The translations under genes and the position numbers were made by a program. From Cristatella mucedo (Eukaryota > Bryozoa > Phylactolaemata > Cristatellidae), in NCBI GenBank assembly GCA_009760855.2, contig WPIO01000002.1, positions 11,092,001-11,156,000 of the forward strand: a stretch of DNA of 64,000 bases, given 5' to 3'. Positions 1-9,634 of the stretch are shown piece by piece. The notes beneath the pieces are model-generated. The model had not been told where the DNA came from. It saw only the letters and a program-made list of their open reading frames with translations, and searched no databases. How positions within the stretch are numbered: the stretch's first letter is position 1; every line of letters starts with the position of its first letter.

Positions 1-1
1 T

Positions 2-199
2 CCCTTAGCTGTAAAGAGTGATTCAGGAGTATTTGATAAAATAGAACTGTGGATTCGTGAGCTTGCTGCTAGAAACATGGGAGTAGTAAATTCAATCAGT
101 TCTGCTGTAGATTACCTTGGGAAATCTAGAAAAGCCCCAAAGAGATATAGTGCTAGAATTAATAAACTTTTTTGTATGACCTTAGTATATAGAAATGTC
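2..199 (+). pseudogene. C-terminal fragment of an unidentified virus-like gene (cut by window edge)
   Basis: A reading frame is open from the window edge and ends at a TGA that overlaps the next ATG at 195. It encodes about 65 residues, including ELWIRELAARNMG and a basic tail. Compact packing with a stop/start overlap is typical of virus-like gene clusters, and the AT-rich composition matches the cluster that follows. I do not recognise the family. Its position just before two jelly-roll-like genes suggests a virion or packaging protein, which is inference only. The 5' part lies outside the window. Confidence 0.4.
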
Positions 200-1006
200 T
201 GAACTTTTAAAAATTTCTCAAGAGATACTGAAGAATCTTGAAGCTACAGAAAAGCTAGTACATGGAGTTCAGATGGATATGTTATAAATATTTCTGGAAC
301 TACTAATCCTATGAGAGTTCATATTGATGATCATATTATACTTAGGAATAATAAATTTAAGATATGTTTTAAAAAGTTTGTAGGAACTCATTCTATTAAG
401 AGTATAACTACTTCTAATAATAATTTTGTGCACAGAGTAACAGGTGGTTATGTGCGAACAATAACAATTAGACCTGGAATTTATTCTGCTGTTTCTGACG
501 ATGTAAATATTGGAATTGCAGATATGATAAATAATTCTGTTATTCAATCTGGAGCTACTACTGATAAGTTCAAACTAGGAACTGATACTGCTACCTCAAA
601 CTCTTGGATTAAAATTCCTATTGGTTTGACGTTTATTTCTAGTAAATCTAGTACGTTAAGTTTACTTGGATTACCTGGTTCTCCTTATACAGCACGACTT
701 AATTTTTTAACAACTTATCATAGTATCACAAATCAAGTAAATTTTACACCCAGTGTTAAATTTATTTCAGAAAATACAGTTTCTGTTTCTGATCTAAACT
801 TAATACTTGTATATTGTAACTTAGTTGCTAGTGGATCTAGTTACATAAACGGTGATGAATCACAAGTTCTGAGAAGTTTTGCTTACAATTTCTACCCTTG
901 GGAACAAATAGTGTACGTACAAAATAACATTGAGTATCGTAATATTGTTGGTGAATCAGTTTCAGAAATAATAATTACTGTTACAGATCAAATTAAAAAT
1001 GTTTAG
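195..1006 (+). pseudogene. Jelly-roll-like minor virion protein remnant, copy 1
   Basis: An ATG at 195 opens about 30 codons and stops at 285. The main frame is a different one, open from 242 to 1006, so one frameshift lies between about 242 and 287. The roughly 230-residue product is rich in beta-type residues. It carries a 'RPGIYS' turn, an 'LLGLPGSPY' stretch and a terminal 'ITVTDQ' motif. This pattern (PG-x-Y turn, LG-(F/L) stretch, I-x-(I/L)-TDQ near the end) resembles small jelly-roll or penton-like proteins of Polintons and adinto-like viruses. The next gene has the same closing motif, so the two look like paralogues. Identification rests on pattern and neighbourhood, not on an alignment. 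A fibre or other virion surface protein is the main alternative. Confidence 0.45.
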
Positions 1007-1063
1007 ACTTTGGTTCACAGCAGATAACATTTCTAATGGAAATTTTTGAATTATATCATAAGA

Positions 1064-1907
1064 ATGTCAATAAGATTAACAGGAACTACTAGTTCTGAAG
1101 CAAAGACATTAGTTCCGCCTATTTTTCTAGAATCAAGCTCAGGTTATAATAAAGTTGATTTACGAAGAGTTGAATTTGAATATATAAACAAAGTTATTTG
1201 TATTATTGTTACAAAATTAAATAATGTGGTTTGGTTTAAAAGAAATCTTACTGCACCAATGATACAATCACTTACAGTTAAACCTGGTTATTATGATAAT
1301 ACTAAAATTGTAAGCAGTATTAAGGATGCATTGAAAAAAATCAGGTCATTTTTATGAGTTCTAAAAAACCTACTACTGGAATAAATTTAGTGTTGATACT
1401 GAGGATAAAATAGTAATGCAAGTATTGCCCGATTATGCTGCTTGGAAGTAATGCATCTAGTGTTATTCATAGCATTTGTGACACATTAGGTTTCAATTCA
1501 AACCAACAGAGATATTTTCATCCTGCGATGGCTGGTGGAACCTTTCTATGTAGCAATAGAAAAAGCTATGTACTTCACTGGTACTTACAATTCTTGGAAT
1601 AAAATGGCACTTCCAGATAATTCTCGAGTAAAATGAATTAACGTTAACTGTGACTTGGTTAATCCTAATATGAATTTTGTTGAATTTAAAACAGAATTTT
1701 TAGAACAATGTTCATCATTGTATATTATAGATGTTGATGATATTAACCCAGGCAAAAATTGATCCTCATCTTACTAATATATTATTCTTACTAATACGTG
1801 GAGATGTAGAAGAGGTACTCAGTTTTCAATTTACCATAACAGACCAAAATGGTAATCCTGTTAATATTGTTTCCGATGTTAAGATTACAGTAGAAATTGT
1901 AAAATAA
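1064..1907 (+). pseudogene. Jelly-roll-like minor virion protein remnant, copy 2
   Basis: The likely start is ATG 1064 (MSIRLTGTT...). The first frame closes at 1357. Homologous-looking sequence continues in other frames to a TAA at 1905, so there are several frameshifts or stops. It repeats the layout of the upstream gene: a 'VKPGYYDN' turn in the first half and 'FQFTITDQNGNPVN' close to the end. The I-T-DQ-x-G ending recurs in jelly-roll minor capsid or penton-like proteins of Polinton-type elements. Its length, about 280 codons, is close to that of copy 1. The product would be a virion component, and this copy cannot make a full-length protein. Confidence 0.42.
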
Positions 1908-1918
1908 TATATAGAGCA

Positions 1919-2482
1919 ATGGGCAGTTATGTTGGAATTTTTCATCGTAAAATAAAAGGAGGAAAATGGCATGGGTCAGATGTTCTTGACAAAGTTATTG
2001 GTGGAATTGGAAAAGCCGCCTCTGTCTTGACAGGATTGACAGGTCCTAGTATGAACAATGCTAACAAAGTAATTGAGATGCATCAAGCAAGAAAACTCAT
2101 TGAACTTCAAACTAAAAATGAAAAGATTGACCAAGATTACGCTAATAAATGTACAGAGCTAGATGATAAACTTGAGGAAGAAAGATGAAAAAATAACTTG
2201 AATACGAGTTGGAGAAACGCAAGAAAAAAAGAGGATTATGATCAAAAGATAAAGAAGACGGACCTTAAAATCAAACGAGCTATGACGGAAAAATTAAAAC
2301 CAAACAATCAAAAGAAAAATAAATCAAAAATGGAAGAGGAAACCGAAACAGAAGATTACTTGGAGAAACTTGAAGAAAATAATCCAAAAGCGTATAAAGA
2401 AATAGAACAAGTCATTAAAGAAAAATCTGTTTTGTCCGAGCAAAGGAGACCTGACGGATATGGTGGTTACATGAAAGAATAG
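1919..2482 (+). pseudogene. Coiled-coil, lysine/glutamate-rich virion-associated protein remnant
   Basis: The frame starts at ATG 1919, 12 bases after the preceding stop, and runs to 2188. After a short disruption it resumes at about 2198 and ends at 2482. The N-terminal part has a glycine/alanine-rich stretch ('DKVIGGIGKAASVLTGLTG') that could be a membrane or amphipathic segment. The rest is highly charged and heptad-like (K/E-rich), predicting a long coiled coil. It sits between the minor and major capsid-like genes, which suggests a structural or membrane-associated virion protein. No family is recognised. One break separates the two halves. Confidence 0.4.
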
Positions 2483-2542
2483 GAGCCTGACTATATATCC
2501 AGAGTAAGAAATAAATTTTACTTTTTTTAATATAGATAAGAA

Positions 2543-4078
2543 ATGCCTAGTGCTCCAATGGATACTATACTTGAGTGATCCAAGTTTTCATTTATATTCA
2601 ATTAGAAACTATTAAAATAGAGAGTTCTACCAAACTAATGGAAATGAGATGTACAGTGTTTGAAATAAACTTATAACGTTTACTGTACCAGGTGAACAAG
2701 AGTTATGTTATGTTTTATCAGATACTTACCTTCTACTTGAAGGACAACTACAGGTTCAGACTGCTGCTGGTGGCGCTTTTAATCTACCCGTTAGAAACTT
2801 AACAGTAGGACTTGTTGACAATACAGCTGCTCGGATGTTTAGTTCGGTGAAAGTTAGGCTTGGTGCAGAAGAAATTGAAAGTCTTTCGTTATCACAAGGT
2901 CCTGGAACAGTTTTGACGTTAATGGGACTATCAACTTATCCCAATGATTACAATCTAACGCAAGGACCTGCAACTGGATGGAAGAAAGAAGAAGCTAATT
3001 TTTTAGATGATATGACAAATGGGCTGGGAAGTTACACCAGTCCTCTTGCGTCTGGAGCAAGTAGTTTTAATATTGGCTTTATGTACAGGAGAGAACTTAT
3101 TAACAATCTAGTCGATAACGTTGGAAATTTATATCTCTTTACCTTTGTCAAGATTTTCTGGTTTCTGTGCAAACATGAACAGAATTCTTTATAGCATTCC
3201 TTTTACACTTAAGATGACACTAGTTGGAGGATTTGACAATGATGCTATTATGACAGGAACAAGCGGAGAAACTAGCGATCCGAATAATGCTATTGCTACT
3301 AGAAATAGAAATTATGGAGGACACAATGCATAAGCAAATGGGCAAGGTGCTTTGAATTCTTTCGAAATTGCCATGTCTAAGATGAGACTCGTGGTTCCAT
3401 GCGTTATACCAAAACAAGGCATTAATATCAAATTTGCAGAAATATCTAGTAGAAGAGGGGAAAAAGTAAAACTGAACTGTAGAATTAGACGTTATGAGAA
3501 TATGACTATAGATAACACTAATTAAGGTACGAAAGTTAATAGAAATCTATCAGTTCAGAATATACTTGATGGAGTTCGTTGGTTAATTGTAGCGGCTCAA
3601 AATGATAATGAATACAATGATTATACTCGTAATCCTTGTACGTATAACCGCTGAAATATCAATAATGTTGTTTTACTTGCTAATAGTTCTACTCAATATC
3701 TTTCCTTAGCTAGAAGTAGTTATCCAAATGATGAAAAATGCTGAACGTAGTATCAATGAAGACTTTACTTAATTCATAAAACAATTCCTTGCTCTTAATG
3801 AAATTACTGAACCTGTGGGTGTTACCTATCCTGAATGGTTAAGTCTTTATTTAATTCATGTAATTTATCTTCAATACAATTGCCAACCTTTAAGAAATAC
3901 TACAAAACTTGGTGGTAACGTTGAGTTCAATGAACAGATTCCTCAAGATCCAGCTACAACGATTATTGTCCATTATTTAACTATCGGTGAGAATACAGCT
4001 GAACTAACTTCTAACGGCAATCATTCACAGTTTGCTTGCATGAAAGGTTCATGGGTATATGACAATATTGATCATTAA
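2543..4078 (+). pseudogene. Major-capsid-like protein remnant (double jelly-roll type suspected)
   Basis: A candidate ATG at 2543 begins a region of about 510 codons ending at a TAA at 4078, shredded by at least five frameshifts or stops. Readable pieces are 2835-3194 ('VKVRLGAEEIESLSLSQ'), 3121-3333, about 3340-3520, and 3815-4078, whose end contains 'ATTIIVHYLTIGENTAELT'. The size, the position between a coiled-coil gene and a nuclease, and the beta-rich composition fit the double jelly-roll major capsid protein of Polinton/adintovirus-type elements. The inference is from length, order and style rather than an alignment. It is non-functional as it stands. Confidence 0.45.
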
Positions 4079-4100
4079 TAAAAAATTAACTGGAATATAA

Positions 4101-4720
4101 ATGAAAAAATTTGATTTTTTACTAGGTTCAAATGGATGAAAAAATCAGCGTGCCTAAACATTAGTGGACCAGAAGTTTATTCAGTGCTTGATCATGATAT
4201 GATATTTGGTTATCAAACAGAAATTGATATTGAAATAATGGCTATCAGAAAACTTAAAAAATTATATTGCTAATAATTCTAAGATGAAGTTTCCACCAAT
4301 GCTATTGGTAAAGTTTTTGGGCCTGTTCTTGAACAGTTTTTAGAGATGAAATTTGAACTAAAATTTGAAAGCACTAACGACTGTTTTACTCGTGGTGGTG
4401 TTTATAGATATTCACCAGATGTTATAATTGATGGAGATACTTTAGTAGAAATAAAAATGTTATGTAGTAGGAATATTATTAAAGATTGTATTCCAAAACA
4501 ATAGCATGCTCAATATTTACTGTATTTGCATTTATTAGGACTCAGTGAATGTTATTATTATGAGTTTGAAATTTGTGTTCCTGGACTAAACTGTGAAGAA
4601 GCTCCACGTGGTTTTATAGCTGCTGGGAATGTGAGAATTCCAAGTAAATATGAGTTTAATATTCCTATCATAAGTCCACTTTTTATGTATTGCTTAATGA
4701 TGAAAAGTACTTTATTTTGA
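4101..4720 (+). pseudogene. YqaJ/lambda-exonuclease-like PD-(D/E)XK nuclease remnant
   Basis: ATG 4101 opens a frame that soon hits stops. Later pieces preserve a nuclease signature: 'GPVLEQFLEMKFE' (the G-x-x-x-E helix), then 'YSPDVIIDGDTLVEIKM' (SPD and E-I-K, the PD-(D/E)XK catalytic core), then 'HAQYLLYLHLLG' (the Q-x-Q-x-x-like helix with the first Q lost to a TAG at 4502). This order is that of YqaJ/lambda-type exonucleases, 5'-3' resecting enzymes that work with recombination or replication of viral DNA. The last intact piece is 4526-4720. Stops and frameshifts inactivate the gene. It is an uncommon companion for capsid and integrase genes. Confidence 0.6.
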
Positions 4721-4952
4721 GTTTTACATTATAAGCAAGTATGGCGCATTTAATAATAAAAAAGGAAAAGAATATGATATAAAGTATTATATAAAAAGAT
4801 CTCTGATATAGATAATACAAAAATAAGATCCTAATAGATTTTTTTAGAATAGTACCAATTTTAAAAGAAATATTAGATAGATCGAAAGTTTTAATTTTTA
4901 AATATATAGATAAATTGCACAGTAGATCTTTGTCCTTACGTCACAAAAATAA
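4721..4952. other. AT-rich spacer, no gene seen
   Basis: This spacer of about 230 bases is very AT-rich and has stops in all frames. It may include the eroded C-terminus of the nuclease gene, but no motif is readable. Confidence 0.4.
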
Positions 4953-5761
4953 ATGGTTACATATTATCTGATCTGAATGCTAATCGTAATAGGAATATTA
5001 ACCCAAGTGATCATGTGAATTCTTTCGATGCTGTTAAAAAGAGCTGATTCTAATTTCACGGTAACAGGAAATGGATCAGTTGATTTCAAAGGCCAACCAG
5101 CTGTTAATTTTGGTCCAGGAGTTAATCCTACTGATGCTGTTAATGTTCGTCGGTTACGCAACTATGTTATTAAATTAGGCGATAAAATGACAGGAGACCT
5201 TAAAATGAACAGATTTGCTATTACTTCAAGTTATTGGAACTCGAGCAAAACTACACCAACTACTCTTCCAGATGAATTTTATGTTACTTATGGAGGATTA
5301 AAACGAGGTATAATGCTCAATGGAAGTCCTGCTAGTACTAATCTAAATATGAGTAATAACTCAATTGTTAATGTTGCAGATCCTGTTAATCCAAGTGATG
5401 CGGCAGCTAAATCTTATTTAGATATAACGGCAAAAAAGTAATCAAGGTAATTCCAGTGTCACTCAATCCTAGATCAATGAATTATGTTAACTATTCATGG
5501 AACAATAAGAACGCCCCACCATTAATATTGTTATTTGTGACGGTTTTTGGTTCATCTAATTGTGTTTTTCTAAAACCGAGTACAGGTAATTCTGTTGTAT
5601 CTGGAGAAATACGTGCTATAAATATTGTTTCTACTGAAACAGATTTTAAGTACCATGGTAATTTCAATAGTGTACCTACTGACTATTACTTCATTGATAA
5701 TCTGGAAACCTCACAGTCAATCTCTTGGTTAGTTATATACTCACGTGAAAAGTGCAAATGA
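4953..5761 (+). pseudogene. Tail-fibre-like attachment protein remnant
   Basis: The frame starts near ATG 4953, is shifted near 5025, and is readable from 5028 to 5441. A second frame from 5456 to 5761 probably encodes the C-terminal head. The central part contains 'GPGVNPTDAVNVRRLRNYV' followed by 'LGDKMTGDLKMNRFAI' and later 'VNPSDAAAKSYLD'. The unit 'D-A-x-N/K-x-Y/L ... G-D-x-M-(S/T)-G-D-L-x-M' is the hallmark repeat of trimeric phage tail fibres, also seen in fibre-like proteins of some eukaryotic viruses. It therefore resembles a host-attachment fibre. This is the fibre-type gene of the cluster and it is broken. Confidence 0.55.
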
Positions 5762-5895
5762 ACCAATAAAAAATAAGTTATTTTAATTTGTGGCTTTACG
5801 CTTACCTTTTACAAACGGAAAAATTTTTTGAAATAGCACAAATCGCTTCATGAACTGAACAATAATGAATACAAAATTATTCTGAACATATTTTT

Positions 5896-6173
5896 TTAAG
5901 TGTCTTCTTGCCTTGCAAGACAATATGGTTTACTAGGCTTTTCCTTAGAATACTTATTAGTAGAATAATGGCAATTGGCACCTATTATTATTTTGTACTT
6001 ACGTAGCATTCCTGAGTCAAATTCTGTTTCAGTACTATCTAGATCACAGAGGTTATAGCGCACTTCATATTTTAACTTTGGTCTTCGTGTAATTTTTTTA
6101 CAAACAGGATGACCTGACTCTAAATAACCAAGTTCGCTAAATTTCTAGAACAAATCTTACAAAATATTTCCAT
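5896..6173 (-). pseudogene. Small CxxC / HxxC zinc-finger-like gene remnant
   Basis: On the minus strand an ATG at 6173 starts 'MEIFCKICSRN'. After a +1 shift near 6125 the frame continues with 'LESGHPVCKK' and runs to a TAA at 5896, about 92 codons in all. The Cys-x-x-Cys and His-x-x-Cys spacing suggests a small zinc-binding module. It is transcribed against the flanking structural genes and the integrase. I do not recognise the family. Confidence 0.4.
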
Positions 6174-6390
6174 TTGTATTGAATGTCATTTTTTTAACTC
6201 TAAAAGAAAGAGAAAAAAGTACAGTTCGATCTTGATTCGGATATAAGCCAAGTATTCAAACCGAGACCAAAAGAAATTCCAAAAGGTTTTCTTGATATAT
6301 TAGAACCTAATGAAAGTCACCAAGCAGACATTTTGTATATGCCTACTGATTCTGGATACAATATGCCGTAAGTGTCATTAATGTTGCAAG

Positions 6391-6470
6391 TAGATATAAA
6401 TATTCAAGGCCACTTAAAACAAAGTTTTCGTAGATATAAAGACTCGAGGCCACTTAAAACAAAGTCTTCG
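6391..6470. repeat. 40-bp tandem duplication inside the integrase
   Basis: Bases 6391-6430 are repeated at 6431-6470 with four mismatches. Forty is not a multiple of three, so the duplication shifts the frame. Confidence 0.85.
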
Positions 6471-6831
6471 AAGAGAAGTAACACAAGTAATAATAGACAT
6501 TTACACAAAAGGTCTTTTAGAATGGCCAAAGAAGATAACAGTAGATCCTGGATCAGAATTCAAAGGAGAATTCAAGAAAGAAGTGAAAAAACATGAAATG
6601 CGTGTAATGTAAGCTACTAGTAAAAAGAGTGTTGCCTTAGTTAAAAGAATGAACCGAACAATAGCAGAAAGAGCTTTTATTTCGCAGTATGAAAAAGAAT
6701 TAGAAAGTTTTAATAAAGGAGATTATATTAGAAACAAAGAATGGATCGATAATTTCCCTAAGATCATTGATTATCTTAATAATAACATTACAAGCTCAAT
6801 TTGTGAAGGATATGTTAAAGTAATAAAAAAG

Positions 6832-6949
6832 AAATAGTAAAACCAAAGAAACCAAATTATCATAGAAAAGTAGGTGAACATGAAGAAAAAAAATAGTAAA
6901 ACCAAAGAAATCAAATTATTAAAGAGAAGTAGGAGAACATGAAGAATTA
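6832..6949. repeat. About 59-bp tandem duplication in the integrase C-terminal part
   Basis: A unit starting 'aaatagtaaaaccaaagaaa' at 6832 recurs at 6891 with a few substitutions and small gaps. Confidence 0.75.
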
Positions 6950-7149
6950 TTAGAACTTAGAACAACTGTTAGATATTTACTAGAACCAGGCGATAATGAA
7001 GATGAAAAGAGAAGAAGAGCCACAGATCCAAAAAAGTTTAACTAAACATATTATTGTTAGAATAATGGTAATGAAAGACCAACCAGTTCGTTATTGGGTC
7101 AATGATTTCAAAAAAAGTGTTGTTAGAGAAGAACTACAAGTAATGAAAC

Positions 7150-7345
7150 AGGAATAGTTTCTTTTGGTGAACCTTTCATTATAATATCATCAAATTTTTC
7201 TTTTGTTATTACTTCATCAGATAAAGCATGTGTTACCTTTGAAATAAATTTTGAATTGGATTCTAAAGTACATTTCTTTACGTTTGCCAATTTTGGCTAG
7301 AACACCATCAACTGCTACCATCATTGTGGATAATGCTGAAATGGA
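7150..7345 (-). pseudogene. Unknown small virus-like gene remnant, related to a copy at 11.5 kb
   Basis: Minus-strand pieces read 'MMVAVDGVLAKIGKRKE' near 7320-7270 and, in another frame, 'HALSDEVITKEKFDDI' near 7230-7185. Both have counterparts in one continuous frame at 11490-11717 on the plus strand ('ISIDGVLSEIDKKKE' and 'DALSDDIIAREEFDDI'). The gene is therefore real but frameshifted here, and its 3' end abuts the end of the integrase. The function is unknown. Confidence 0.5.
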
Positions 7346-7677
7346 TCAAACTGCATGAGTCATATTGAGGAATTATTGAATATATGTACTAGAAATTGTT
7401 ACTCCTAAGGTTATTACTATATATATAACTTTTATCGTATATCTTATCTTTGGAAGATTTGTTAGGCAAGACCTAAATTTAGTATTACATTGCATAACTT
7501 CTTCATATCTTTGGTTAACATATTTTTTATTAATTCAGGCATCATCTATATAAATTTAAAGATTTCATTTCTTGGAAACTAGTTCTTGCGAGTCTTCTTG
7601 CTCTAAAACAAATGTGTTGATACTTTCATTAGCTTCACAAATTTCTTTTATAAAATTATTTCTGTTTTAATTAAAGA
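7346..7677 (-). other. AT-rich stretch with minus-strand coding scraps
   Basis: No intact frame is present. A minus-strand stretch around 7655-7565 reads 'KEICEANESINTFVLEQED', which has protein-like composition and probably belongs to another decayed element gene. The rest shows nothing. Confidence 0.35.
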
Positions 7678-8061
7678 TTATTGTATTTCTTCATCAAAGT
7701 CCGGAGTAATACAATCCTCATGACATAATGATCGTAGCATTGGACAATCCTTAATAATAGGATCAGTAATTTCTATTTCAACATATTCGCGTGGGTGTTT
7801 ATTTGATTCCTCACCATTTAACAAAGACTTTTTATATTCTTCATACCAACAAACATAACATTTCAATCGTTTATCTTTGTCAACAATAACTATTCTTGTA
7901 TCAAACGATAAATAATCAAATTATTTTAACAAACAAATAGCACTTGATAAAGCATTTGAAAGTTCAGTAGAGAGACTTTTTATCTTTGTACTCGGATAAA
8001 TCCGTTTTAAAATATCTAATAATAATTTGCTAGTATCAATTCTTCTCCATGCTATGTCCAT
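7678..8061 (-). pseudogene. Small Cys-rich virus-like gene with one internal stop
   Basis: On the minus strand ATG 8061 opens a 127-codon frame ending at 7678, interrupted only by a TAA at 7921-7923. The C-terminal half has 'LKCYVCWYEEY' and later 'CPMLRSLCHEDC', a Cys-x-x-Cys ... Cys-x6-Cys-x3-Cys pattern that suggests a zinc-binding fold. The N-terminal half is helical. It is the last recognisable gene of the AT-rich cluster. No family is recognised, and a single stop makes it one of the best-preserved genes here. Confidence 0.5.
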
Positions 8062-8142
8062 TACTTATATAAACTTAAATTTTTATTTACTACAGTATAT
8101 GCAAAAACCTCTAATAACCAAGTTCGGTGGAGTACGTAGAGT

Positions 8143-8275
8143 AGTATGTGATTTTGACTCATGGCAGACACACACTCATCTAAGGCCTTTTCAAATGAGG
8201 CCGAGCCTCTGCGAGGCTGAATGCAGAAAATGTCTTGGATGAGGGTGAGACTGCCATGAGTCAAAATCACATACT
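8143..8275. repeat. 133-bp near-palindrome at the edge of the virus-like element
   Basis: Arms 8143-8167 and 8251-8275 are perfectly complementary over 25 bp. Pairing continues inward imperfectly for about 24 bp more. The loop contains a second small hairpin (agcctc/gaggct around 8205-8219). It lies where AT-rich virus-like sequence gives way to host-like sequence. It may be an element terminus, a MITE-like insertion or a snap-back duplication. Confidence 0.8.
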
Positions 8276-8814
8276 TCTCGGTCCCATTCAAGACTTTGGT
8301 CTCAAGCTCGATCAAACATTCTCCCGCGATTGAATATAGTCAACTCCAATTATTACCAAATCGTGCACATGCAACCCATGGGGCTCTCATTCAGTCTGCA
8401 GTTTGTGTTCCCTTCAGTATAAGAGATTCTCAGGAAATCGCGAATGAAAAAAACCTTGATATTGATGTTGTCTTCCTATTCCATGTGGTTTATCTTCCGT
8501 CTGAACTGCCCTGTGAAGTTGAATGCTGCTACACTGCACTGACCGATTTTCTGGATGAAGGATTAGTTCCTCTGAAAAAGCACACCCCCAGGACACCCTT
8601 TGACTAGATCACCTATGGTTTACTGGAGACATAGATATCGCTATGCGACTGCTAGTTGCTAAGAGCAAAGAGGAAATCAGCGGCGACTGTTAATCGACTA
8701 CGAGGATTGTTGTAGGTCGTGGAATCCATCCAAGCGGAGGTTAAGTCTAGCTGCTGTAAAAGCGCATTGGAATAGCGGATGCACACGACAAGAAAGTTCA
8801 TCTGCCTTTATTAG
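8276..8814. other. Unassigned stretch
   Basis: A plus-strand frame at 8296-8607 (103 codons) is open, but I recognise no domain, splice signal or repeat. Its minus-strand shadow at 8414-8596 is equally featureless. Confidence 0.3.
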
Positions 8815-9606
8815 ACGACCACATAAGCTCCACAGTCACGTCTGCCTACTTTAAGCTACATAAAATTGCTAAACATTCTGGCTTGTACAGACAGGGATAC
8901 GGCATCTAAATTGTTCCATGCATTTTTGACATCCCGTCTTGACTTCTGTAACTCACTGTTTGCTGGTCTGCCGGCCTGTGCAATCAGGTGCTTACAGCGG
9001 GTACAAAACTCTGCAGCTAGGCTTGTCTGTCGTGAACGTCGCACTTGCAACATTGCATCACTTTTCGCCGGCTTGCACTGGCTCCCAATCAAGCAACGCA
9101 TCGACTTCAAGGTTTGGCCACTCTCTTCCAGGTTCCTTCATTCTTTGGCTCCAGCTTACCTATCAGATCTACTGCCCCAACAGGCTAAGCATCGTACCAC
9201 CCGCTTTCCAGACTCTAACTGTTTACCAGTGCCTCGTACAAAATGTGCCTTTCGTTCGTATGCTCTCAAAGCCTGGAACTCGCTCCCGACTTGCGTCACG
9301 ACATCCGCTGACTTGACCACATTTAAAAAGAGACTAAAAACGCATATACTTATGACAGTATTTAGTGGGTCTTTGTAATCAGTCCTCTATGTGCTTATGT
9401 GGCTGACACTGTGCATGCTGTCACTAACCATACTTTTATGTTGACCCTGTGCACGTCACCCCTAACCATGTTATTCTTGTTGATCATTGAGCATGGTACC
9501 ACTCACCATTTGATTGTGCTTCCCATACATCAATTTCTAAGTACCTTGAAATAGATTGAGTTTTTTCGAGGGCGCTATATATCAAATGTATTATTTTTAT
9601 TATTGT
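8815..9606 (+). mobile_element. LINE A (CR1/L2-type) 3' fragment
   Basis: The C-terminal end of the reverse-transcriptase ORF is open at 8866-9378. It contains 'SRLDFCNSL', 'VQNSAARLVCRERR' and 'KAWNSLPTCVT', as in other CR1/L2-group LINEs. The 3' UTR ends in the family tail 'gagggcgctatatatcaaat' and an ATT-rich run at about 9606. The copy is 5'-truncated near 8815. Confidence 0.85.
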
Positions 9607-9634
9607 GCTCCAGCAGTTTCTCCCGCTATGCTTT

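Larger units (their letters stand above)
6190..7158 (+). pseudogene. Polinton/retroviral-type (rve) integrase remnant
   Basis: The DDE core order is readable across several frames. 'HQADILYM' (first Asp) lies near 6318. 'RPLKTK' follows, and 'VDPGSEFKGEF' (second Asp) lies near 6538. 'LVKRMNRTIAERAF' near 6637 is where families usually have V-E-R-x-N-R-T. In this copy the catalytic Glu position reads Lys (AAA, 6643-6645). Downstream, 'LRTTVRYLLEPGDNEDEKR', 'RRRATDP' and 'VREEL' match the C-terminal SH3/chromo-like part typical of Polinton-type integrases. Two tandem duplications (40 bp at 6391-6470 and about 59 bp at 6832-6949) break the frame. The enzyme would insert the element's DNA ends. 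This copy is dead. Confidence 0.7.

Noticed and set aside
1-8110. Integrated bacteriophage or bacterial contamination, suggested by tail-fibre and YqaJ motifs
   Set aside because: The Polinton-type integrase C-terminal domain, the decay pattern and the continuous transition into LINE/SINE-rich DNA point to an element resident in a eukaryotic genome.
8866-9378. 170-codon frame considered as a host gene
   Set aside because: It is the C-terminal end of a CR1/L2-type reverse transcriptase, present in many copies in this window and ending in the LINE tail.
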